8,670 nucleotides of DNA from an uncultured Pirellula sp. GTDB taxonomy: Bacteria; Planctomycetota; Planctomycetia; Pirellulales; Pirellulaceae. The position numbers were made by a program, and so were the translations under genes. The number at the start of each line of letters is the position of its first letter. Position 1 is the first letter of the stretch. The stretch is from contig CAITIF010000219.1 of assembly GCA_903892365.1 (NCBI GenBank), forward strand, positions 1-8,670, in the 5' to 3' direction. Shown piece after piece: positions 1 through 5,468 of the stretch. The notes beneath the pieces are model-generated. The model searched no databases, was not told the origin of the DNA, and saw nothing but the letters and a program-made list of their open reading frames with translations.

Positions 1-47
1 GGCAATTCGATTGGACCGGGGATGCCGTAACGGCGCTAGCGATTGTT

Positions 48-86
48 ACGGCCTACGTACTAACGGCCTACGGTAATGGTCTACGG
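48..86. repeat. Short degenerate direct repeats after the peroxidase gene
   Basis: The ten bases ACGGCCTACG occur at 48-57 and again at 63-72, 15 bp apart. A weaker third copy (ATGGTCTACG) begins at 76, just before the TAG stop of the minus-strand peroxidase gene at 87-89. A related GCCGTAACGGC lies at 23-33. The repeats are GC-rich and imperfect. No terminator hairpin with a T-run is evident here. Function unknown. Confidence 0.45.
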
Positions 87-1331
87 CTATTGCGGCAGGC
101 GAGCCGTTTCCATCTCAGGGAGAGGGCCGGTCAGGGCCTTCATGAACTCGACCAAGTCCTTTTTGTCTTGCGCGGTAAGGTCAAGCTTTTTGATCTTGTC
201 GCTCAAGTTAGGGTTGGGGTGCCCGCCCTTGGCGTACCACTCCACCACTTCCTCCAAAGTCGCTTGGCTTCCATCATGCATGTAGGGGGCCGTCTGAGCG
301 ATATTACGAAGAGTAGGAGTCTTGAATGCACCCTTATCTTTCTCTTGCTTCGTTTCGCTGTATCGACCAAGGTCGGGATTTGCTGCCTCCATACCCACAC
401 CTAAATTGTGGTAAAGCTCATCGGCAAAGTTAGCACCAACGTGGCAAGCGGAGCAATTCGACTTTTGACTGAAAAACAGATCCCTACCGCGTTTCGCTTC
501 TTCGCTCATAGGGTAACGATCGGAAACAGTCTTCAGCTCGGTAAACTGCTTGTAAAGATCTGGGTCCTCGGTCTTCAGTTCATCTAAGTCCGCAAGTTCT
601 TCAGGGAACGATTCAAGCAAACGTCGGACAGGTTCGTACAAATCGTAGGGGCTTGGACCAGTGACAATCGTGCGCTCGAAGGCTGCGATAGCCTTGCCCG
701 CCAGAGTAATGTCCGGCTTCTTACCAAAGATCTTTTCAAACTGAATCCGATAACCTTCATTGGACCCGATCAACTTCACAACAGCCTCATGGGTGTTTCC
801 CATCTCAATAGGGTTTGCCATCGGTCCGATCGCCTGCGCTTCCAAACTGTCTGCCCGACCGTCCCAGAACTGAGCTTTGCTAAGGATTCGATTGAATGAG
901 ACGGGCGAGTTTCGGTTGCCTGTTTGGCCTTTGACCCCAACGCCAAACTGAGTATTTGCGCCGTAACCTGTGGATGGGCTATGGCAGTTTGCACAACTGA
1001 CCGTTCCGTCGCCGGACAATCTTTTGTCAAAATAGAGTTGCCGCCCCAGTTCAATTTTTGCTCGGGTGAGAGGGTTGTCTTCTGGAATATAAATGGCACT
1101 GGCACCTGCCGCGAGGCCCTCCGGAAGTGTCACCGCCAGCTCAACGTGATTCCTGGGGTCAGCCAGAAACTTCTTGATTTCAGCGACCGACAGAGCACCT
1201 TTGCCAGAGATACCGCTAGTTAAGCGAGTCTTTCCAAGTTCGACCGTCTCTACGGAATAGACGGACGGGCAGAAGTTTGCAACGAGCCCTAATGCAAGAC
1301 TTGCTGCGAAAATGACCTTTTTGGAGAGCAT
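87..1331 (-). CDS. Di-heme cytochrome c peroxidase / MauG-family protein, exported
   Basis: Proteins of this family carry two c-type hemes and reduce hydrogen peroxide or oxidise a partner protein in the periplasm. The 414-residue product starts with a signal peptide (Lys4-Lys5, hydrophobic core to about residue 20, likely cleavage near 26). Heme-binding motifs are CANCH at 113-117 and CSACH at 293-297, one per half, as expected. PYMHDGS at 349-355 supplies a candidate distal Met351, which MauG proper replaces with Tyr, so this looks closer to classical peroxidases. Conserved blocks include GRQLYFDKRLSGDGTVSC (96-113) and FWDGRADSLEAQA (155-167). Between SPYD (227) and SEEAKRG (276) lies an acidic insertion about 30 residues longer than I expect. 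The ATG is preceded by a weak AAGG 8 bases upstream. The gene has its own predicted promoter at 1435-1464. Family assignment is firm; the physiological electron donor is unknown. Confidence 0.93.
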   Translation of the reverse strand: MLSKKVIFAASLALGLVANFCPSVYSVETVELGKTRLTSGISGKGALSVAEIKKFLADPRNHVELAVTLPEGLAAGASAIYIPEDNPLTRAKIELGRQLYFDKRLSGDGTVSCANCHSPSTGYGANTQFGVGVKGQTGNRNSPVSFNRILSKAQFWDGRADSLEAQAIGPMANPIEMGNTHEAVVKLIGSNEGYRIQFEKIFGKKPDITLAGKAIAAFERTIVTGPSPYDLYEPVRRLLESFPEELADLDELKTEDPDLYKQFTELKTVSDRYPMSEEAKRGRDLFFSQKSNCSACHVGANFADELYHNLGVGMEAANPDLGRYSETKQEKDKGAFKTPTLRNIAQTAPYMHDGSQATLEEVVEWYAKGGHPNPNLSDKIKKLDLTAQDKKDLVEFMKALTGPLPEMETARLPQ

Positions 1332-1370
1332 ATCGATACCTTATTTCAACCTTTTTACGAGAGTTCGTCT

Positions 1371-1429
1371 GGGTGGGAACCAATTGAGCGGGGACCACTT
1401 GGGTGGGGCCAATTGGGTGAGGGGGCAAT
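1371..1429 (-). repeat. Four 15-bp tandem repeats in the peroxidase leader
   Basis: Read on the plus strand, the units are GGGTGGGAACCAATT (1371), GAGCGGGGACCACTT (1386), GGGTGGGGCCAATT (1401, one base short) and GGGTGAGGGGGCAAT (1415). The first three contain a CAATTG-type palindrome or a near copy at their junction with the next unit. They lie 40-98 bases upstream of the peroxidase ATG and immediately downstream of its predicted -10 box, so they would form most of the transcribed leader. They could be an operator series or an RNA structure; nothing in the sequence decides which. Confidence 0.6.
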
Positions 1430-1434
1430 GCAGC

Positions 1435-1464
1435 ATTATAGATCCCAGACAAGCACCATGTCCA
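1435..1464 (-). promoter_or_regulatory. Sigma70-like promoter of the peroxidase gene
   Basis: On the minus strand TGGACA (1464-1459, five of six matches to the -35 consensus) is followed by an 18-base spacer and a perfect TATAAT (1440-1435). The start site would be near 1428, giving a leader of about 97 nt. The position between the esterase stop and the peroxidase ATG suggests the peroxidase is transcribed independently of the esterase. Confidence 0.6.
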
Positions 1465-1525
1465 ATAGGAACTGAAGGGGCGTCGGGCGTGAATCGACCT
1501 GTCTTGGATCCCACCCAAAACCGTC

Positions 1526-2278
1526 TTAAACCAGCTTCGATAACAGTTCCGAAGTCTTTTTCAACGCGTTGGCAGGAATGGTGTGCGGGCCTGAGAATTC
1601 AGCAAGTGAGCCTTGGCAGCCAGCTTTATTGAGGAATTCATGGAGCCATCGCCCGGTCGATATAGGCAGTATCTGATCTTGAGTCCCATGACTTTGAACG
1701 AGAGGCAAGTTCAAAGGTTTTTGGGAAACACTGATGAGCCACTGCGATTCGCATATCAATGCCCCGGAGTAAATCAGAAGGCCAACGACCCCTTCCAAGG
1801 CACCCTGGACTGCGGTATCGACCGCAAGCATCGCACCCTGCGAAAATCCACCTAGAACAACTTTTGGATGGAGCCATTTTTGTTGAGTGCAGCACTCCGC
1901 AACGCATTGGCATAAGGCCTGCCTTGCTGCATCAAGTCCTTCAGGGACCACCGCTCGCATTTCATCGAACGAATTCATCGCGCTCATTTGCATCATTTTC
2001 GCCATATTCAAAGGCCACCAAGCCCTTGCATGGTGCATGCCCTGGTCGCTCAGATCAATGGGGGCTTCTGGAAAGAGAAAGGCGGGCTTTTCGCTGCCCT
2101 CGGGCAGCCCATTCAGGATCTCTTCGTACAATGAGACAAGATCGGTCCCAGGGGCTCCATAACCATGGCACAAAACGACCAGTACGGACGGGTCCGATTT
2201 GGACGGCTTTACTAAGATCGAGTTCAGGCCGCCATAAACCGAACGTTGCATCAGCCAAGCTTCAGGATCAAAACGCAT
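1526..2278 (-). CDS. Phospholipase/carboxylesterase-type alpha/beta hydrolase
   Basis: This is a small serine esterase of the carboxylesterase/thioesterase group that hydrolyses short-chain or lysophospholipid esters. No signal peptide is visible, so it is probably cytoplasmic. The open frame reaches a TTG at 2308 (260 residues), but I prefer the ATG at 2278 (250 residues); an ATG at 2251 is also possible because the conserved fold begins just after it. Numbered from 2278: HGYGAPGTD at 38-46 forms the oxyanion-hole loop, GGFSQGAM at 143-150 carries nucleophile Ser146, HGTQD at 197-201 gives Asp201, and GPH at 230-232 gives His232. The triad is complete, with normal order and length. A Met-rich stretch (ANMAKMMQM-like, about residues 91-101) lies between the oxyanion loop and the nucleophile. 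Substrate unknown. Confidence 0.85.
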   Translation of the reverse strand: MRFDPEAWLMQRSVYGGLNSILVKPSKSDPSVLVVLCHGYGAPGTDLVSLYEEILNGLPEGSEKPAFLFPEAPIDLSDQGMHHARAWWPLNMAKMMQMSAMNSFDEMRAVVPEGLDAARQALCQCVAECCTQQKWLHPKVVLGGFSQGAMLAVDTAVQGALEGVVGLLIYSGALICESQWLISVSQKPLNLPLVQSHGTQDQILPISTGRWLHEFLNKAGCQGSLAEFSGPHTIPANALKKTSELLSKLV

Positions 2279-2359
2279 ATCAGGAGAACTCTCTTCGTGC
2301 CAAGGCAAAATGTTGCTAAGGCGGAACGGGGGACGTGTAGAACCGATTCAGAAGTCGAC

Positions 2360-2388
2360 ATCATAGTTTTCGCAAACCATTTGCGTAA
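2360..2388 (-). promoter_or_regulatory. Possible promoter of the esterase gene
   Basis: On the minus strand TTACGC (2388-2383) and TATGAT (2365-2360, five of six matches to the -10 consensus) are 17 bases apart. The start would fall near 2353, about 75 bases before the preferred ATG at 2278. The -35 match is poor (three of six), so this is tentative. Confidence 0.33.
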
Positions 2389-2405
2389 GCGTATTGGGTC
2401 GTGCC

Positions 2406-2443
2406 GGAAGTGCTTCGGAAGCGACCTTCTCGATGGCACTTCC
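2406..2443. repeat. 8-bp inverted repeat upstream of the esterase
   Basis: GGAAGTGC (2406-2413) and GCACTTCC (2436-2443) are perfect inverted arms with a 22-base interval. It sits just upstream of the candidate esterase -35 box, so it could be an operator for a dimeric regulator. The loop contains smaller complementary pieces (GCTTC/GGAAGC), so RNA folding is also possible. Confidence 0.4.
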
Positions 2444-2469
2444 TACAAGGTTCATGGACCTAATACGAA

Positions 2470-2516
2470 AAAGGGCTCGTGATCGCGACCCAATAGGTCG
2501 CAAACACGAGCCCTTT
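2470..2516 (-). terminator. Compound hairpin, probable intrinsic terminator
   Basis: AAAGGGCTCGTG (2470-2481) pairs perfectly with CACGAGCCCTTT (2505-2516). Inside it, GCGACC (2485-2490) pairs with GGTCGC (2496-2501) around a five-base loop, with a symmetric 3x3 internal loop between the stems. On the minus strand the stem ends in CCCTTTTTCG, a run of five T; on the plus strand only three T follow. Minus-strand termination is therefore favoured, of an RNA starting in 2520-2720 or of readthrough from the GGDEF-like gene. It could also act as an attenuator ahead of the esterase. Confidence 0.6.
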
Positions 2517-2707
2517 CAACCGTGAAAGATGGGCCAAACCTAGTGCGAATAGGTCTGTCGGTTTAAGACCGAGGTTGCTCGGTCGTTCGACGCCACTAAG
2601 ATCACGGTACCTCCATGTTCAGGGAGCTCCGATGCCGGACATACTCTGCCGACATTCTAAAACTCGGTCCAACCGAGATGCAAACCAAGTCATCCTTGGT
2701 TCACGAG
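2470..2707 (-). ncRNA. Candidate structured RNA between sigma54-like site and terminator
   Basis: This stretch has no convincing coding frame but contains perfect hairpins: 2683-2701 (AACCAAG/CTTGGTT, five-base loop), 2663-2677 (CTCGG/CCGAG, followed by TTTT on the minus strand), 2567-2584 (GACCGAG/CTCGGTC, GTTG loop) and the compound hairpin at 2470-2516. The sigma54-like element at 2718-2733 would start a minus-strand RNA near 2707, ending about 238 nt later at the terminator. I do not recognise it as RNase P RNA, tmRNA, 6S, SRP RNA or a known riboswitch. It could instead be a long structured leader of the esterase. This is an inference from structure only. Confidence 0.3.
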
Positions 2708-2717
2708 AGCACAGTAG

Positions 2718-2733
2718 AGCAGACGTCGTGCCA
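2718..2733 (-). promoter_or_regulatory. Sigma54-type -24/-12 element
   Basis: On the minus strand the bases read TGGCACG-ACGT-CTGCT. This matches the RpoN consensus TGGCACR-N4-TTGCW at every position but one, with the essential GG and GC separated by the required ten bases. Transcription would start near 2707, heading away from the GGDEF-like gene into the hairpin-rich region. No activator (bacterial enhancer-binding protein) gene is in the window. Confidence 0.4.
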
Positions 2734-2771
2734 TTCACCTCGCCTTTTTTATTTCCCGACTCGCCAGACAG

Positions 2772-2801
2772 AAAAAACCGCAAAAAGCCTTGTTTTTTTG
2801 C
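2772..2801 (-). terminator. Possible terminator of the GGDEF-like gene
   Basis: On the minus strand GCAAAAA and TTTTTGC form a 7-bp stem around an eight-base loop, followed by GG and six T. It lies about 90 bases past the TAA of the 2893-4782 gene. The stem is AT-rich and therefore weak. The region around it (2740-2880) is unusually AT-rich, including the 12-bp palindrome TTGCAATTGCAA at 2860-2871. Confidence 0.4.
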
Positions 2802-2892
2802 CAAATTTATTTTTGCACGATTTAGGACTGGTAATCGATCACGACCAAAATTGTAAACTTTGCAATTGCAAGCAAACAAAATTACAAGTGAC

Positions 2893-4782
2893 TTACTTTT
2901 TCAAAGAGGCGAATAAAGCGGCTATGTCATCTGCCGATGCCGTCTCGGAGAGGTCCACATCGGACGGCGCGGCGGCGGCCTTAGGTGGAGAGATGGAAGG
3001 CAGGGGTGTCTGGACCTGTTCGGAAGACAAGCCGTTCTTTGCCACAGGTTCGCTTTGCGAGACAGCCACAGACGACGCGGGAGGCAAAACAGGCGAGCCG
3101 GTCGGAGCCGGAGCCGGCGTCGGTGTTTTAGAAAGCGGTGTTTTGGGCGTCGTCACAATCCCTTGCTTGACGGACGCAAAGAGCGCGGCAATATCATCGG
3201 CCGTGGCCAGTTCTGCCTTTTCGCTTTCGCCTAGCCCCTCTGGCTTAAGCTGGGAATCGATCGAAGCGACTGGCTCCAATGCTGGACTCGAATCAGGCGT
3301 CTGCGGCTTGGTGACCAAGGGCTGCTGCGCTACAGGTGCTGATACGGGTGGAGCAGGTGGGGTCTGATTCTTGAGTGGTGCCTTGGGCTTGTTCGCTGCA
3401 AACAACGCAGCAATATCGTCTGCACTGGCTGTTTGATCAGCGTCGTCGACTTCTACCGGATCAACCGAAGCCCGAACTGCTGGCAGATCCGCTGCTGCAG
3501 CTGGAGCAACAGGTGCGGCCGCTTTGACAGCTGCTTTGGGGGTTGAAACTGCGGGCTTGGCACTAGCAAATAAAGCTGCGATATCATCTGCAGAGGCAAC
3601 GTCCGAGGCGATCGTTTCGACGGGCTTGGGTTCAACGGGAGCGGGTGCAGGCGGAGACACCGGGCTCGGCGTATCCTTTTGTTTGTTGTTGCGTATTTGA
3701 GCAAACAAGGCTGCGATTTCATCAGGATCCGCGACTGCGGTGATGTCGTTAGAATTCTCCGCTTCTTCCTGGGTTTGCACCTTAGAGGCCCTATCGTCCG
3801 AACCCGGCTCCAGCGTGTTTGTATCGGAGGATGGTTGTACGGTACCGTCTGAGCTGGCCAACGAAGCGGCGTCAACGTTGGATGCACTTTCGGAAGGTGC
3901 TTGCTGGGAATCCAAGTATTGCTTGTTGCCCCCCCCCGGAGCCTTCACGCTCGCTTCGCCCTCCGATGGTTCCGTTTCGTTGGAAACGGGCGGCTGATCG
4001 GTCCAAGTTTGGTTGGATCTGAAAACAACCCCACACTTGTTGTCGTCCGCGTGCAAGTATCCCTCTTCGAGTAAATCGATAATGGAATCCGTCGATTCGT
4101 TTCCTTCGATAGCTGTGACGCTGACAACACAAGCGACCGGCAGGGGGGTACCTTGAAATTCGAAGAAGCTTGCGTTTGCTGCCTCTTCGCGGATGCGTTG
4201 CATTGTTTCAAATGCTTTGGACTCGCTCGAAGCAAAACTCAACACCATGAAACGCTCGGACTGGTATCGGGAAACGAACGCTTCGTTTTCTAGGTTTTGC
4301 TTTAGGTGGTTCGCAAATGCGCGTATGGCACTCTCGGTGGCCATCGCCCCATGCGTTGCTAAGATTTGAGAATATTCGTTGAGCGTAATCATGGATAAGC
4401 AGGATCGCTTGCGATGCACCGAACTAATCGAAGTCCATTCATGAAGCAGGGAATCAAACCCCTGACGATTGGTTAGTTTCGTGAGTCGATCTTGCCATGG
4501 CCCCGGGATCTCCGACTGAATTTCACCCTCGATCCCCTGAGAACAAAAAAACGGTTTTGTGGGACCACAGGCGGTACCTTTCCAGTTTTGCACATACAAG
4601 CCTCGAAACAAACTCGACTGAAGAAAAGCCAATTTGGCTGGAGTCCAATCCATGAGCTCCTTTTTGGCATTGCTTGCATCTTTCCCCGAAACGCCATTGG
4701 GAGTCCAGGCAAATGCTATCAAAAGCAATACGATGATGACCTCAGCACCAAGGCATAGATTTTCGATAGAGATTAGGTCCAT
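2893..4782 (-). CDS. Membrane-anchored degenerate GGDEF protein with DDIAALFA-motif tail
   Basis: The frame opens at an ATG at 4869 (658 residues). I prefer the ATG at 4782 (629 residues) because it places a clean hydrophobic anchor at residues 9-26; neither start has a clear ribosome site. Residues 97-256 follow the GGDEF fold: DRLTKLTNRQGFDSLL matches the usual DxLTGLxNRRxF opening, and a block ending RYQSERFMVLSF (172-183) aligns with the usual RYGGEEFxVL. The signature GG(D/E)EF is QSERF (174-178), the metal-binding aspartates of the first strand are replaced (TLNEY, 133-137), and no RxxD inhibitory site is visible. It is therefore unlikely to make cyclic-di-GMP. Residues from about 260 onward are Pro/Ala/Ser-rich and disordered-looking, with five copies of a SADDIAALFA motif, the last four residues from the C-terminus. 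It may be a scaffold or sensor. Overall function unknown. Confidence 0.85.
   Translation of the reverse strand: MDLISIENLCLGAEVIIVLLLIAFAWTPNGVSGKDASNAKKELMDWTPAKLAFLQSSLFRGLYVQNWKGTACGPTKPFFCSQGIEGEIQSEIPGPWQDRLTKLTNRQGFDSLLHEWTSISSVHRKRSCLSMITLNEYSQILATHGAMATESAIRAFANHLKQNLENEAFVSRYQSERFMVLSFASSESKAFETMQRIREEAANASFFEFQGTPLPVACVVSVTAIEGNESTDSIIDLLEEGYLHADDNKCGVVFRSNQTWTDQPPVSNETEPSEGEASVKAPGGGNKQYLDSQQAPSESASNVDAASLASSDGTVQPSSDTNTLEPGSDDRASKVQTQEEAENSNDITAVADPDEIAALFAQIRNNKQKDTPSPVSPPAPAPVEPKPVETIASDVASADDIAALFASAKPAVSTPKAAVKAAAPVAPAAAADLPAVRASVDPVEVDDADQTASADDIAALFAANKPKAPLKNQTPPAPPVSAPVAQQPLVTKPQTPDSSPALEPVASIDSQLKPEGLGESEKAELATADDIAALFASVKQGIVTTPKTPLSKTPTPAPAPTGSPVLPPASSVAVSQSEPVAKNGLSSEQVQTPLPSISPPKAAAAPSDVDLSETASADDIAALFASLKK
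2908..3729 (-). repeat. Five spaced copies of the SADDIAALFA motif (coding)
   Basis: The copies are DPDEIAALFA (3729-3700), SADDIAALFA (3594-3565), SADDIAALFA (3426-3397), TADDIAALFA (3204-3175) and SADDIAALFA (2937-2908). The linkers between them are Pro/Ala/Lys-rich and differ from one another. Start-to-start distances grow steadily: 45, 56, 74 and 89 residues. Only the ten-residue core is kept while the linkers diverge, which suggests selection on a short binding peptide. The core resembles the FliM N-terminal CheY-binding peptide (LSQxEIDALL). That resemblance is from memory and by eye. Confidence 0.8.
3929..3937 (-). repeat. Nine-G homopolymer within coding sequence
   Basis: Nine consecutive C on the plus strand (G on the coding strand) encode the PGGG part of the linker at about residues 282-285 of the degenerate GGDEF protein. 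One added G would end translation at 3872, after about 20 foreign residues. One lost G would run in another frame to 3453. Either change keeps the membrane anchor and GGDEF-like domain and removes all five motif copies. Confidence 0.75.
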
Positions 4783-4963
4783 GTTTGATTCGTAGTGTTC
4801 GGGTTTCGCAGTGATTTCATGAAGTTCGTTGAAAGAAACCAAGGAAAGGTACAACGGCCCCTTCGCCATGCATCTTCAGGAGGCAGCTGCAAAAAGGAAT
4901 CCGACTTAAAAGGTAAGGATTTTTACGAATTTGAGGATTATCCGTATTTAGATCGTCAGCTTA

Positions 4964-4993
4964 TTGACAACGCATAGCAGACCAGAATACGTT
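4964..4993 (+). promoter_or_regulatory. Sigma70-like promoter candidate for the BON gene
   Basis: A perfect TTGACA (4964-4969) is followed after 18 bases by TACGTT (4988-4993), a weak -10 with the key T, A and final T. The start would be near 5000, with a leader of about 120 nt. The reverse complement at the same place (TTGTCA, 4970-4965) could serve as a -35 box for the opposite gene, but no good -10 follows it. Confidence 0.38.
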
Positions 4994-5073
4994 AATCTTA
5001 TTCCGGCTCTTTTGTCGGTTAGGGGAATCTGAGTGCGAGTTGCAAATGGACGCATCAGGATTGAGACTTGGAC

Positions 5074-5090
5074 ATTCCCCGGGGTGGAAT
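5074..5090. repeat. Near-palindrome upstream of the BON gene
   Basis: ATTCCCCGGGGTGGAAT has 5-bp arms (ATTCC/GGAAT) enclosing the palindrome CCCCGGGG at 5077-5084. It lies about 33 bases before the BON ATG, inside the predicted leader, and could be an operator or a small RNA hairpin. Confidence 0.3.
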
Positions 5091-5109
5091 AGACAGAGAA
5101 ATCTCGCTG

Positions 5110-5115
5110 AAGGAG
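5110..5115 (+). promoter_or_regulatory. Ribosome binding site of the BON gene
   Basis: AAGGAG lies seven bases before the ATG at 5123. It is one of the few clear Shine-Dalgarno sequences in the window and settles the start of this small gene. Confidence 0.75.
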
Positions 5116-5122
5116 CGAATCA

Positions 5123-5365
5123 ATGATTGATTCCGGTTTTCAAGATGTGCTTGGGCAGGCCACGAAAATGCTCCACGACAGTCCCTTTGCAGCCTTGCGT
5201 GATTTGCGAGTTGAACAAGAAGGGGAACTGGTATTGCTTCGCGGGCGTGTTGATTCGTTCTTTTTGAAGCAGCTGGCTCAAGAGACGATCCGTTCGGCAA
5301 CGCGAGGAATCGAGATGATTAACCAAGTTCATGTCGATGATTCAAACATCCATTCTTCGCAATGA
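5123..5365 (+). CDS. Small BON-domain protein
   Basis: The 80-residue product is essentially one BON domain, a small alpha/beta module thought to bind phospholipid or other ligands. Residues 13-72 fit: a helix (TKMLHDSPFAALRDL), a strand-turn-strand with EGELVLLRGRV at 33-43, a helix (FFLKQLAQETIRSA) and a final strand (IEMINQVHV). The LLRGRVDSFFLKQLAQ block matches the short planctomycete BON proteins I recall (usually LRGRVxSYYLKQxAQ). Most BON proteins elsewhere are periplasmic, but no signal peptide is visible here, so it is probably cytoplasmic. The start is supported by a good ribosome site. It is 103 bp from the next gene on the same strand, and co-transcription is uncertain. Its cellular role is unknown. 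Confidence 0.82.
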   Translation: MIDSGFQDVLGQATKMLHDSPFAALRDLRVEQEGELVLLRGRVDSFFLKQLAQETIRSATRGIEMINQVHVDDSNIHSSQ

Positions 5366-5468
5366 CCCGCGATCCTACGTTTGTTCTTTAAAAAAGCTTT
5401 AGCGACTGGGGTGTCGAGGGTATTTCGCTTGAACTATCATTCTTGGGGTGTTCTGTGCCCATTAGTTC

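Larger units (their letters stand above)
4783..5122. other. Divergent intergenic region
   Basis: This 340-bp stretch separates the divergently transcribed GGDEF-like and BON genes. If the upstream ATG at 4869 is used, its first 87 bases are coding, but the 29 residues gained show no recognisable feature. It is moderately AT-rich at 4905-5000 and holds the promoter candidate at 4964-4993 and the near-palindrome at 5074-5090. No RNA gene or further coding frame is convincing here. Confidence 0.6.

Noticed and set aside
1312..1632. Plus-strand frame reading a pentapeptide-like stretch (GGNQLSGDHLGGANW)
   Set aside because: The five-residue period comes from the 15-bp DNA repeats. The frame overlaps the start of the peroxidase gene and the end of the esterase gene, has too few units and lacks a start signal.
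1759..2319. Plus-strand open frame of 186 codons
   Set aside because: It is fully antisense to the esterase, whose catalytic motifs are intact, and its translation shows no domain-like pattern.
2520..2740. Known housekeeping RNA (RNase P, tmRNA, 6S, SRP) in the hairpin-rich gap
   Set aside because: None of the conserved sequence blocks of these RNAs was found on either strand by eye, so only an unassigned candidate RNA is reported.
2790..2800. Poly-T stretch as a plus-strand terminator
   Set aside because: No gene on the plus strand ends nearby. The same sequence works better as a stem arm of a minus-strand terminator.
2615..3367. Long plus-strand open frame of 250 codons
   Set aside because: It lies mostly antisense to the degenerate GGDEF gene. 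Its Ala/Ser/Gly-rich composition mirrors the repeats of that gene's tail, and it has no recognisable domain or ribosome site.
4783..4869. 29-residue N-terminal extension of the degenerate GGDEF protein
   Set aside because: The extension would put charged residues before the membrane anchor and adds no feature; the ATG at 4782 gives a conventional anchor. It cannot be excluded without proteomics.
4795..4977. Plus-strand 60-codon open frame before the BON gene
   Set aside because: It overlaps the likely promoter region and the 5' end of the opposite gene, has no ribosome site and resembles no known protein.
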